64,000 nucleotides of DNA. Origin: Haliclona indistincta. Its lineage: Eukaryota; Porifera; Demospongiae; Haplosclerida; Chalinidae. The notes beneath the pieces are model-generated. The model saw only the letters and a list, made by a program, of their open reading frames with translations. It did no database searches and was not told where the DNA came from. The stretch lies in assembly GCA_964017065.1 (NCBI GenBank), contig OZ024792.1, positions 1,827,254 to 1,891,253 of the forward strand, given 5' to 3'. A program made the position numbers and the translations under genes. Of this stretch, positions 13,001 to 25,300 are shown one piece after another. Numbering within the stretch: position 1 is the stretch's first letter; every line of letters begins with the position of its first letter.

Positions 13001-13761
13001 TGTTATGACTATCATTCAACTGTTGCTCAACCAGATTAGTATCACATGACTGTATGACTATAAGTTCTCTATTTCAACACAAAGTGAACTGTTTTTATTT
13101 TTTATTTTATCGTTGAGATTGTCGAAGATGAGCCCTAATTGATATTCCCAACATGAATACACACCATCTGTATACCCAACAGTAGATATTTTGCATGTGC
13201 TTGATTTGAGAGACTAACACCACAAATAATAATTATGGTAGTTTTTAATAATTTTACGTATATTAATATTTTACGGAGCATAATCGTAATTATTCTAAAA
13301 GAGCTACATTGTATGACTATCTCTAAATTTGATTTTTCTCATTTTTATAGGAAATGTAAACCATTAAAAAACAGCAAAAATGCTGATAAAGTTACCTATG
13401 AGTGAGTATGATATCTGTGCAGTAGTACATGTAATTTTCAACTCTAATGCAGTGCCCCTATGAAGATGAGTGTGTGTGAAGCATACTCCACTCACACATC
13501 TAGTGAGCAGCAGAAGTGTGACCATACTGCTGATGTCACCTATGAGTGAGTTCAATGCAATTTTTTGACATTTTGACTTCAACTTTTGTCTGCAGTGAGC
13601 CAATGAAGATGAGTGTGTGTGAGACATACTCTACTAGTGGGCGGCAGTGTGACCATGCTGGTGACGTCATCCAAATGACCGAATGTGCAGCTTACATCAG
13701 TCATCCTGCAGAGAGAAAGCAGCTACAACAGCAAGATCCTGATTATACTGATATTCAATAG
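10035..13761 (+). CDS. Gene C: Ig/FN3 receptor with YDxP tail, complete
   Basis: Exons: 10035-10113 (signal peptide, MCVVLLVTLVVSLWAETV), 10154-10456 (Ig1), 10505-10900 (Ig2), 10957-11229 (FN3), 11302-11592 (Ig3), 11641-11919 (FN3), 12120-12413 (FN3), 12462-12755 (FN3), 12854-12959 (TM), 13351-13401, 13453-13545, 13596-13761 (tail). The join is 2625 bp, 874 residues, open throughout. Order: SP-Ig-Ig-FN3-Ig-FN3-FN3-FN3-TM-tail. The tail reads TYDAPMKMSVCEAYST, TYDEPMKMSVCETYST, AAYISH and ends YTDIQ with a stop where A, B, H and L have a final Tyr. Many N-x-S/T sites fit an extracellular role. The start is chosen because the ATG opens a typical signal peptide joined in phase to Ig1. It is the sister of gene J for the 3' half. 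Confidence 0.88.
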
Positions 13762-14017
13762 CTACTAGGACTGTGTGACACTTGCCCATTGCCGTTGTAG
13801 CTAGCATTAATTTTTGTTTTACTACCTAGCTAGTTGTGTGTGAAACAATTTAGTGTCTTGTGACCTAAAATGGATGTGATGCATGAATCCGTTTGTTATT
13901 CATACTGACCATTGTGTGTTGAAGGACTCACTTACATATTTTCATTTCCTCATTATGTTGATTAGTACTAGACCATGCATATGCACCTCCCGGTACAGAT
14001 AGCGATAGACTGCTGGT

Positions 14018-15340
14018 ATGCGCATGGTGTTGCTGGTAACGTCAGTGGCATCGCTTTGGGTGGAAACTGTTAAAGAAAATATCCTTTTGATTCAGGTACA
14101 CAGCAAGGAGCATGCAAGGATAATTTTCTTTCTTATAGGTATCATCTATCTGATGCATGGTGCATGGCTACTGTCTCCCAGAGTACACAGTGATCAGTGA
14201 CTTTGCTCTGACTGCTGACAACCCACTCCACTGTGTACTGGTTGGTAGTACAGGAGGAGAAGGAGGACAGTGGACTGGTCCTGACAACACACCAGTGCAG
14301 TACAGTGGAGGGTCTGGTCCATTCACCTGCTCACAGTCATCAGACCCTACTAACATCACACTGTACAAGAATATTACAGGAGATCAATTCGCAGGAAAAC
14401 AGCTGTACACATGTACTACCACATCTGTGTACAGATTGAGAGTGAGTGACAAATAATAATTAGAGCAATGAAAATATTCAGTTATTGTTTGCAGGGAACA
14501 CAGTCCTATTAGCCATCTACATTAATCATCCAGTTGATATGAAGAGTGTTCTTCAGAACTACACAAGATACTGCATCACTACTGGTCAGAGTAGCAGTAA
14601 TATCTATGTTGGAATGTTTCTAGAGAATATTTCTATAGTGTTGTAGATCCACCAGTAACTGGGTACAGCCAGATCCCTCCTACTGTCAATACACTGATTC
14701 ATTTTAGGTATATTTTGTTACATTAAAATGATTACTGTAATTATTTTGTATTCTATAGTAATAATCCAGCCTCTCGGTTGGTCACTGTTATCAAATCGTA
14801 CTAATCCAGTAGCTCAGCAGTGGCGGATCCAGGAAAAGAAGATGGGGAGGGCCAATGTGCGGCGCGGAGCGCCGGCGAAATATTTTAGCTAATTAATATT
14901 CATGAAGGTCGTAATAATTGACTCTGTTCATCTATGCTCTGGCACGCATCATCGCAGCGAGCGCGCTAGTCAATACACAACACAGCGAGCGCGCTAGTCA
15001 GTAGTGATAACTCTGGTAAGAGTGTTGCACTGTAGGTAAAACTTTAGGCGTGGCAATCAATAAAATAGTCTATGAATTAATTAAACGTGCTCGCAAAGGG
15101 GGGGAATTGGCCCCCGATTCCCCCCCCTGGATCCGCCACTGCTCAGTATCGTGTGTACTGTTCTGCTGCATATGTTATTCCTGAACACATTGTATGGAGA
15201 AAGAATGGCACTGTTGTGATGAACAGCACATCCACTACAATATCTCACCAGTTAGTGGATGCAGCTACTGACAACTATACCAATACTCTGACAGTGACTG
15301 GAGACCATCACACACAAACCATCTCATGTGGAGTACAACA
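14018..15340 (+). pseudogene. Gene D: decayed Ig/FN3 receptor, MITE in Ig3 exon
   Basis: Parts: signal-peptide exon 14018-14095 (one base short, phase lost), Ig1 14139-14441 (4-bp insertion near 14160; 3' end shortened), Ig2 remnant 14495-14703, then direct fusion to what looks like the end of the FN3 exon, so the rest of Ig2 and most of the FN3 are deleted. The Ig3 exon starts at 14759, is split by a MITE at 14818-15141 and resumes at 15142. After about 15340 the sequence changes to the 5' flank of gene E; TM and tail are gone. Gene K shows the same Ig2 to FN3 deletion and the same 3' truncation, so D and K descend from one broken ancestor by segmental duplication. Confidence 0.85.
14818..15141. 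mobile_element. 324-bp MITE with 16-bp TIRs and CTCAG target duplication
   Basis: Inverted ends cagtggcggatccagg and cctggatccgccactg bound the element. The host pentamer ctcag occurs at 14813-14817 and again at 15142-15146. The empty site is visible in every other Ig3 exon (for example agctcagtatcg in gene K near 49611), so the insertion is precise and recent. There is no coding capacity; an autonomous partner is not in the window. Confidence 0.9.
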
Positions 15341-15409
15341 TGTTTCACTGTCTTTCAGTGAAATTACTCATTTTATGGTTAGCATGCTTAACACTCTTTT
15401 CAATGCAAT

Positions 15410-15755
15410 TTTGAGATGGCAGCTCAAAACCATTCAACTGGCAGCAGCACAAAGTTTTGTACTAACTTGTGTGGATGTTGTTTTCAGTCTGATCCACCAG
15501 ATTTTGAGTACTTTATATTCGTATTTGTACTGAGAAGTTTTTGTGAATCCATGAACAATTTAACCCATTGCCGGCTCTGGGTATATGTAATGTTATTCAA
15601 ATGAGAGAATGTGCAGCTTACAACAGTTCATAAATAAAAAGGATTAATACTAATGTTTTCATCACTTTGGTACCTTGAGACTTCAATTGATATTACGGAG
15701 TTCAAGGCTTTAGTAAATCAGTACCCTTAACTTCTACTAGGACTTAATTGCTAAA
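15410..15755 (+). promoter_or_regulatory. Type I upstream flank (gene E)
   Basis: A block of about 350 bp that recurs before genes H (27295-27689), J (43266-43635) and L (49880-50243). It starts near gatggcagctcaaaaccatt and runs through atgttttcatcactttggta to the start codon. All four genes begin with the same signal peptide type (MH..VI/ML VAFLLSIWTQATG). The block probably holds promoter and 5' UTR; no TATA box or other motif can be assigned with confidence. Confidence 0.45.
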
Positions 15756-18700
15756 ATGCATTTTGTGATGCTAGTAGCATTTCTATTGTCAATTTGGACA
15801 CAAGCAACTGGAAAATGTCCTCCTAATTTAGGTAAGATTAGCTATTTCTATATGACTGAATAAACTTTCTTTTCCAGGGATCTACCTGATGCATGGTGGC
15901 TACTGTCTTCCAGAGTACACATTGATCAGTGACTTTGCTCTGACTGCTGACAACCCACTCCACTGTGTACTGGCTGGTAGTACAGGAGGAGAAGGAGGAC
16001 AGTGGACTGGTCCTGACAACACACCAGTGCAGTGCAGTGGAGGGTCTGGTCCATTCACCTGTTCACAGTCATCAGACCCCACTAACATCACACTGTACAA
16101 TACAGGAGCTTTATTCACAGTGAAACAGCTGTACTCATGTACTATCAGTGGACAGAGCATCAGTGTGCAGATTGAGAGTGAGTGACAACTTAATTACAAT
16201 GAGCTATAAGAATACTCAATTGTTTGCAGGTAATACAGTCCTATTAGCCATCTACATTGATCGACCAACTGATATGAAGAGTGTTCCTCAGAACTACACG
16301 ATACACTGCATCACTACTGGACAGAATAGCAGTGATATCACTGTTGGAATGTTTATAGAGAAACATGGACAATCTTTCTATAATGCTGAAGATCCACCAG
16401 TAATGGGGTACAGCCAGATCCCTCCTACTGTCAATACACTGAACAGTACTACTCTCACATATGACTACTCTGAGGAGGTAGTCTGGAGAGCAGACAGAAC
16501 AGAGTTTAATGAAACAGAATTTTATGAACAGGGATTCACTAAGTACAATGCTGATCATGACTGGGCTTGTGGTGTCAACTATACTACCAAGAGATATAAT
16601 GACTTACAAACATACATCAGAGGTGAGAGAATACAAAATAAAATAGTAATATGTCAATGTTTACTTACTTCACTGTGTTCAGCTCCCAACTTCACTCCCA
16701 CTAACCTGACTCTACTCCACATGAATGCCACTAGTGCCACCATCAGCTGGACAGCAGTGAATGCTACAGAAGCTGATGGATATGTTGTGTACAGTACTCC
16801 ACAATCCACTAACACTACAGCAGTTGATGTTGGTAATGTCACACAGTACACATTGGAAGGACTATTTCCAGGGAACACATACAATATCACAGTGAGAGCA
16901 TATCAGGATCTACTAGGACCAGAGAGTAGCAGTATTCAACCAAAAATACCTTCAGGTATTAATTTCACACCCATTGTAATAAATGCTTTAATTTAAAACT
17001 TTAGTGCTGTTCAAACCTCTGAATTGGTCACTGTTATCAAATCGTACTAATCCAGTAGCTCAGTATCGTGTGCACTGTTCTGCTGCATATGTTATTCCTG
17101 AACACATTGTATGGAGAAAGAATGGCACTGTTGTGATGAACAGCACATCCACTACAATATCTCACCAGTTAGTGGATGCAGCTACTGACAACTATACCAA
17201 TACTCTGACAGTGACTGGAGACCATCACACACAAACCATCTCATGTGGAGCAGAAGTAGAATCATTATCTTATCAAAGTGAAATATCTATCAATGGTTAG
17301 TGGATAATATGCTCCAAAATTATCTCACAATGATAATATGCAGCTCCTAGTGGTCCTCCTGATGATGTAGCAGTGTCTATCAACTCATCATCTAGTATTA
17401 CAGTTAGCTGGTCACCTCCAGTGGGAGGAGCTGATGGATATGTCATCCTCTACTCTACGGATGATGAGGTAGATTACAAAATGACACAGCTAGTGGAAAG
17501 AGGGGACCAGACTAGCTCACTGCTGACTGGACTGAGTAAGGGACAGCTCTACACTATCAGAGTGTTAGCATACAAGGACCTACCATCACTACTGTCTGAT
17601 CCTGTGCTAGTGAGGTTTGATGGTAAGGAATTGTTTAAACTGTGTTCATCCTATACCTTTGTACTTTAGAACCAGATCCAGTATCTAGCCTTGGCACTAA
17701 AACTGTCTCTTCAATTTCCTTCATTTCATGGATCCCACCAATTGAAACAGTTGTATCACAGTATAATGTTGTCTATTTCAACATATTAGCATGTCCATCA
17801 GAGCAACACAGCTCACAGAGTAGTAGCGTGATAGTCAATTCATCATCAACATCTACCCTGGTCTCACTGCAGCCAGGCCAGCTCTATAACATATCAGTGA
17901 TAGCTATCAATGCTATTGGTCAGTCATCAGCTGTTAATATCTCATATTGGACTCCATCAAGCCAAGGTGAGTCAACAAACATTGTTAGTACACTGTGTAT
18001 TATGAGACATTCAGTTCCCAGTGCTCCTCCTGAGATAGTAAATGTTAGTTCAGTACATGGATCATCATCCATTACTATTGTGAGATGGGGAGAAGTACCT
18101 TGCCAGCATCGTAATGGAGAGATTATCAGATATGCTGTGAAGTACATTAGAGGACAGAATCTTACTCAAGGAGTGACTGTAATGGTGGATGGTCATGCAA
18201 CCACTCTATATCTGGAGCCACTGACTGAGTACAGTATAATGGTTGCAGCTGTGAACAGCAATGGAACTGGACAATTCAGTGAACCAGTTGCTATAGTAAC
18301 AGAAGGTACATAGCTAGCTAACGGTTTTGCTGGCCAATGAATAATGGTTTTTTGTTGAGATTATTATTTTGGTTCCAGTCACCATTTATACTAATGGACT
18401 ATGGTGTATACATTGTTTTCCTTGTTCTTATGCTGTAGGTCTTATTTTTGGAGTAATATCAAGTGGAATTGCTGTCCTGACTCTTATTGTGCTGATCATA
18501 ACAGTTACTTTTGTTGTTTCTGCAATCGTCATCAGTAAAAAGTGAGATATGACATCAGTCGGTATCATAATCATTTATTTTATCATGATAATTATTAAAT
18601 TTTAAAACTGTTACTCATATGTAGAAAAAGACATCTATCAAAGAATAAAGCTGAAAATAAAAAACTGATTGACTCAGTAAAAGTCGCTTATGAGTGAGTT

Positions 18701-18833
18701 GACTGCAAAATTATATAAACACAATTTCTTTCTCTCTTGTTCATGCTGCAGTGTGCCGATGAAGGTAATGGGTGATTATGTCTACATGGATGCAGCATGC
18801 AAGTTACAACATGGAGGATCAAAGGGCAAATAA
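15756..18833 (+). CDS. Gene E: Ig/FN3 receptor with distinct TM and YDVP/YVYM tail
   Basis: Exons: 15756-15831 (signal peptide), 15878-16177 (Ig1), 16230-16622 (Ig2), 16683-16955 (FN3), 17005-17295 (Ig3), 17344-17622 (FN3), 17670-17966 (FN3), 18015-18305 (FN3), 18439-18541 (TM), 18625-18693, 18752-18833 (tail). The join is 2454 bp, 817 residues, open. The ectodomain follows the cluster plan, but the TM (GLIFGVISSGIAVLTLIVLI and on) and the basic juxtamembrane exon (KKRHLSKNKAENKK) have no close match in the other units. The tail is short: VAYDVPMK, then GDYVYMDAACK and a stop. YDVP is a Crk/Nck-type SH2 target pattern and YxxM a PI3K p85 pattern in animals in general; binding here is inference. 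Confidence 0.87.
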
Positions 18834-19586
18834 TAATGTATCATAAACGCTTATGTCATGTTGCTCTATAGTAGAGCTATTCTGTAAACGGACTTTTTAA
18901 TATACTTTATTGAGTACTGTTCATAATGTTAACTATAATGGATTCATGCTATGATGAGTAGTCAAGTGCATGCATTTAACATGTTGTGGTGAATCCAATC
19001 TATAGCTAATGTGTATACGTAATGGCTGGTAAGACAGTTACGTAAGTACACCAGGTGTACAGTCCACTGGAGCTGTAGTAATTTAACCACTACGCATCAA
19101 TTACGTCATCTGTATAGTGTGAACTACAGCAATATACTGAAAACAGGGAAATAAATTAAAACTGGGAAATAAATTTTGGTCCTAACCACATCACTTGTGA
19201 AATCAGATCCAACAACACATAATGCGTAATACGTCACAAAGCCACAAATCCAAATTTGAAATAAACATGCTTGTATCACTAGAATCACCTAAGAGCGTTT
19301 ATCAACAACATGATGTGTTGATCAACACACGTTTCCCCTCGGAAGAGCACAAACAGTTAGCCAGAACAAACAAGGAAACCAAGAAAATAAACTGTTGCAG
19401 TATTGCATTGTACTACAGAATTTAACATGCATACAATCTAAAAAACATCATTTCTTACTGTCTGTACGCTAAGTCCTTCAACCAGCTTGGAAGTTTCCGA
19501 TACGGTAAGTCACTGAACATTTTACACAGAGCAAATTATGATAGCACCATTATTTTTTATATTTCTCTTTTAGTACAAGTTGAGTA
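18834..19586. other. Intergenic stretch E-F
   Basis: No homology to the repeats or upstream flanks elsewhere in the window and no convincing gene. A 67-codon open frame at 19222-19425 has low-complexity composition and no paralogue. The region must contain the 3' end of E and the promoter of F. Confidence 0.5.
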
Positions 19587-21920
19587 ATGATTGTAAAGTT
19601 GATAACAGTGGTAGCATTACTTTGCTTGGTAGCAGCTGGAAAATGTCCTTCAAATTCAGGTGCAAATACATGAATTGATTCTAAATTTAAGTTACAATTT
19701 TCCAGGTATCTACCTGATGCATGGTGGCTACTGTCTTCCAGAGTACACAGTGATCAGTGACTTTGCTCTGACTGCTGACAACCCACTCCACTGTGTACTG
19801 GCTGGTAGTACTGGAACAGGATCAATAGGAAAGTGGACTAGCAATGGCACACCAGTGCAGTGCAGTGGAGGGTCTGGTCCATTCACCTGCTCACAGTCAT
19901 CAGACCCCACTAACATCACACTGTACAAGAATAATAGAGGAGCTCCATTCACAGGGAAACAGCTGTACACATGTACTATCAGTGGACAGAGCATCAGTGT
20001 ACAGATTGAGAGTGAGTGTACATCAGTATAAAAAATGGAGATACATTCCTATGCTTTGCAGATAACAAACTCCTATTAGCCATCTATATTGATCCTCCAG
20101 TTGATATGAAGAGTGTTCCTCAGAACTACACAATACACTGCATCACTACTGGACTGAGTAGAAGTGATATCACTGTTGGAATGTTTCTAGAGAGACATGG
20201 ACAATCTTACTATAATGCTGAAGATCCACCGGTAATAGGGTACAGCCAGATCCCTCCTACTGTCAATACACTGAGCCGTGCTACTCTCACATATGACTAC
20301 TCTGAGGAGGTAGTCTGGAGAGCAGACAGAACAGAGTTTGATAGAACAGAATTTGAAGAACAAGGATTCACTAAGTACAATGCTGATCATGACTGGGCTT
20401 GTGGTGTCAGCTATCCTACCAAAGCATATGATGACCTACAAATATACATCAGAGGTGAAACTATCATGCATAGAATACTAAGATGTTTATTTCACTGTGT
20501 TCAGCTCCCAACTTCACTCCCACTAACCTGACTCTACTTCACATGAATGCCACTAGTGCCACCATCAGCTGGACAGCAGTGAATGCTACAGAAGCTGATG
20601 GATATGTTGTGTACAGTACTCCAAAATCCACTAACACTACAGCAGTTGATGTTGGTAATGTCACACAGTACACACTGGAAGGACTGGTTCCAGGGAACAC
20701 ATGCAATATCACAGTGAGAGCATATCAAGATCTACTGGGACCAGAGAGTGGTAGTATTCAACTAAGAATACCTCCAGGTATTAATCTCATAACCATTGTA
20801 CTAAAAATGCTTGAATTTAATATTAATTTTCAGTAATAATCCAGACTCTCAGTTGGTCACTGTTATCAAATCGTACTAATCCAGTAGCTCAGTATCGTGT
20901 GTACTGTTCTGCTGCATATGTTATTCCTGAGTACATTGTATGGAGAAAGAATGGCACTGTTGTGATGAACAGCACATCCACTACAATATCTCACCAGTTA
21001 GTGGATGCAGTTACTGACAACTATACCAATACTCTGACAGTGACTGGAGACCATCACACACAAACCATCTCATGTGGAGCAGAAGTAGAATCATTATCTT
21101 ATCAAAGTGAAATATCTATCAATGGTTAGTGGATTATATGCTCCAAAATTATCTCACAATGATAATATGCAGCTCCTAGTGGTCCTCCTGATGATGTAGC
21201 AGTGTCTATCAACTCATCATCCAGTATTACAGTGAGCTGGCCACCTCCAGTGGGAGGAGCTGATGGATATATCATCTTATATAATGAAGCTACATGGCTA
21301 GTGGAAGGAGGGGACCAGACTAGCTTACTGCTGACTGGACTGAGTGAAGGACAGCTCTACACTATCAGAGTGTTAGCATACAAGGACCTACCATCACTAC
21401 TGTCTGATCCTGTGCTAGTAAAATTTGATGGTAAATTATGGTGCAATTCTGATATTAATTTATTAGCATAATTATTATTGCAGTTCCTGATTCAGTGTTT
21501 AATATACAAGCATCGCAGTATTCAACAACTAATAGCTTAATTTCTTGGAAACCACCTCCTCTCATAGAAACAGTTGTATCAAAGTACAATGTCACTTATT
21601 ACAACATAACATGTCCATCAGAGCAACACAGCTCACAGAGTAGTAGTGTGATAGTCAATTCATCATCAACATCTACTCTGGTCTCACTGCAGTCAGGCCA
21701 GCTCTATAACATATCAGTGATAGCTATCAATGCTATTGGTCAGTCATCAGCTGTTAGCATCTCATATTGGACTCCATCAAGCCAAGGTGAGTCAACAAAC
21801 ATTGTTAGTACACTGTGTATAATGAGACATTCAGTTCCCAGTGCTCCTCCTGAGATGGTAAATGTTAGTTCAGTACATGGATCATCATCCATTACTACTG
21901 TGCAAGAAGACACACAGTGA
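19587..21920 (+). CDS. Gene F: Ig/FN3 protein lacking TM and tail (truncated or secreted)
   Basis: Exons: 19587-19659 (signal peptide, MIVKLITVVALLCLVAAG, unlike the other units), 19706-20011 (Ig1), 20062-20454 (Ig2), 20505-20777 (FN3), 20834-21124 (Ig3), 21173-21430 (FN3), 21484-21786 (FN3), 21835-21920 (start of last FN3). The join is 1983 bp, 660 residues. The final FN3 exon follows its paralogues up to about 21900, then switches to unrelated sequence and stops (codons ...VQEDTQ, TGA). No TM or tail exon is seen before the signal peptide of gene G at 22383. It is either a 3'-truncated gene or a soluble ectodomain; the open frame to the breakpoint leaves both possible. Confidence 0.75.
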
Positions 21921-22382
21921 ACTATGATCCAAGGTGACCTTCACGGAACGGAGCGGTTGTCATTAGCAACCCGTTATATTAATCGTGTTACATTACAAGT
22001 AAATCGTGTTCTGTGCATAAACGTAATTCCGTGTGATGTCCTTTATTTCTGGTAATGGTATAGATACCCAGTTTTGTTATTGATATCTTTGGTGAGTCAC
22101 GAGTGCCACTGGGGATGTTAATCAGTTGATTGAATATGCTGTTTGTACTATGATCATTACAGTAGTTGTAATTTACTACAGTACATCAGATTTAAACGTA
22201 TATAAATGCAGTTTATTACGACATGAGCAACTTACTTGTTATAGCAAGTTTTAGAGTACACAACCATTGTTCAGTAAATAAGTCTGTTTCTGTAACATTT
22301 TACTTGTTGTGAACAACAACCTCTATAGAATAAGTATAAACATCAGTTCTATAGTGGCAGGTGGTCTTCAGAACACCAAGAT
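21921..22382. other. Intergenic stretch F-G
   Basis: Unique sequence after the breakpoint in gene F. I see no TM exon, repeat copy or shared upstream flank. It should hold the gene G promoter. Confidence 0.45.
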
Positions 22383-25300
22383 ATGGCCTTTAAAACTTGC
22401 TTAACATTGGCAATGATTGTCCAAGCAGTACTTTCAACTTGTCCTCCAACAAAAGGTATTATCAATTTATTATTTTTAAAATTCCTATGTTGCATTTATA
22501 AAGAAAATTAAAAAGATTTCTATCGAAATCAAAAGGATGTAGTGATGAAGAAATCTACTACTGGTTCACAATGTAAACCAACAAGGAACAACCATGGAAT
22601 GGTAACACGATTGACTTGCTAACAGACCATAGATCCCTACATCAGTGGCTGCTGTACATGTGGCTGACTATAGCTAGTTCAGCTAGTTGCTGTTGACTGA
22701 CACATGACGTGCATTGAATTGAATTCAGCTTGTGACAAAAATATTGATCTTATGTACAGCCACTGATGTAGGGATCTATGGTCTGTTAGCAAGTCAATCG
22801 TGTTACCATTCCATGGTTGTTCCTTGTTGGTTTACATTGTGAACCAGTAGTAGATTTCTTCATCACTACATCCTTTTGATTTCGATAGAAATCTTTTTAA
22901 TTTTCTTGTTTGTGTCCTTTCTCTTTTTCAGTGAAATGCAGTTCAATATCATGCATGTACTGAGCCGTCTTTGTTTCCTCCATTAGTTTACTTTTACTGT
23001 TGTTGATGCCCTTTCTTTATAATTATTACAGCTAAAAATTGATTGTCATATCAGCTCACCTACGCATACATGCAGTGCATACGAGCCCGGCCCACACTTG
23101 CTTGTAGACACGGAGGACAGGTTATAATAATCTGGCAAGCGCAGAATAGTGATCCTACACGAGCTTACCGTTCTTCGAAGACTCCAGACAAATAAATTAT
23201 GTGTTCGATACGTACGGCGCGACGATACTCAAGCTGGTGCTTGGTCACGTGCGCTAACCACTGCTTGGTCACGTGCGTATTGCGCAAACACAATAATGGC
23301 GTCTAACACTTAGCTGACAATGGATCACGATCGAGAAGTCGCGGAATTTATATCGCCGTTTCGCTAAAAACGAAGTTCGAAAGGCACCTGCCAGGAGAAT
23401 TTCACAACTGTTCGTGGGTGTTTTGGTCTCGGCACTGCTCGCATAAAGGCGCTAGGCGCGCTGAAGAAAGAAAGAAGAAAGAAGAAAACGAAGATGACGA
23501 AACTCGATTTTCACCGTTTCCAGGTTCGTCACTTTAGTAACAATTTCGAGCGATCTCCTTGCTACTGTAAGATGGGGCAACGCTAGAGAGCAGATCAAAG
23601 TGTCTTTGGACGTTTAAAATTCATCACCAGGCGAAATATCAGCGTTTGAACACTAATACATTGTATGTAGCCGCCATCTTGTTTTCTCGTTCATCCCTAC
23701 ATAGGGAGTCACTACCGTGCCTCCCTAATACAAAAACTAATGTGATAATGATGTAGGTATCTACCTGATGCATGGTGGCTACTGTCTCCCAGAGTACACA
23801 GTGATCAGTGACTTTGCTCTGACTGCTGACAACCCACTCCACTGTGTACTGGTTGGTAGTACTGGGACAGGATCAATAGGAAAGTGGACTAGCAATGGCA
23901 CACCAGTGCAGTGCAGTGGAGGGTCTGGTCCATTCACCTGCTCACAGTCATCAGACCCCACTAACATCACACTGTACAATACAGGAGCTTCATTCACAGG
24001 GAAACAGCTGTACACATGCACCATCAGTGGACAGAGCATCAGTGTACAGATCGAGAGTGAGTATTCATCAGTATACAGAAAAATGGTGATACGTTGCTTT
24101 TCTTTGCAGATAACACAGTCCTATTAGCTATCTACATTGATCCACCAGTTGATATGAAGAGTGTTCCTCAGAACTACGCAATACACTGCATCACTACTGG
24201 ACAGAATAGCAGTAATATCACTGTTGGAATGTTTCTGGAGAGACATGGACAATCTTATTATAATTTAAGTCAAACCATTTCACCAGTAATAGGGTACAGC
24301 GAGATCCCTCCTACTGTTAATACACTGAACAGTGCTACTCTCACATATGACTACTCTGAGGAGGTAGTCTGGAGAGCAGACAGAACAGAGTTTGATGAAA
24401 CAGAATTTGATGAACAAGGATTTACTAAGTACAATGCTGATCATGACTGGGCTTGTGGTGTCAGCTATCCTACAAAAGGATATGATGACTTACAAACATA
24501 CATCAGAGGTGAGACTATATCGTGCATAGAATACTAAGATATTTATTTCACTGCATGTGTTCAGCTCCCAACTTCACTCCTACTGACCTGACTCTACTCC
24601 ACATGAATTCCACTAGTGCCACCATCAGCTGGACAGCAGTGAATGCTACAGAAGCTGATGGATATGTTGTGTACAGTACTCCACAATCCACTAACACTAC
24701 AGCAGTTGATGTTGGTAATGTCACACAGTACACACTGGAAGGAGTGAAGCTATTCAACAACCACATATACAATATCAGTGTTAGAGCTTATCAAGATTTA
24801 CTAGGACCAAAGTCTGTACCATTGATTGTAGTATCCTCAAAAGGTTAGTATTCGAAATGTCCTAAATCTGTGTTGATATTTTTATAGCTCAGATTCAGAT
24901 GCTGAATTGGTCACTTCTGATAAGTATCGCTGACGACAACGTCATGTATCGTGTGGATTGCATCACTGTCTATATCAATGCTTCCGAGATTGTTCATTGG
25001 ATGAGGAATGGGCAGATGATACCAACTGCTCATAGTGAAACAGTCACTCAAAAACTGATCAATGAATCCGTCTTTGCATACAATAGCTCCTTGCTCATTC
25101 AAGAAGGAGTGAGTGGGATAAACAACTTTACCTGTTCAGCAGTACTAGGAGACACTACATTGACTCAATCCATCACAATACAAGGTTTCACTATTTATAC
25201 AGTCATACACAAATTTAATTCCACTCTTTTAGGGCCTACTGCTCCACCGCAGAATGTCGAGGTAGATATTTTGTCAGCTGATAGTGTCTCTGTGACATGG

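Noticed and set aside
19222..19425. 67-codon open frame between E and F
   Set aside because: No paralogue, domain or splice context; composition is unremarkable.
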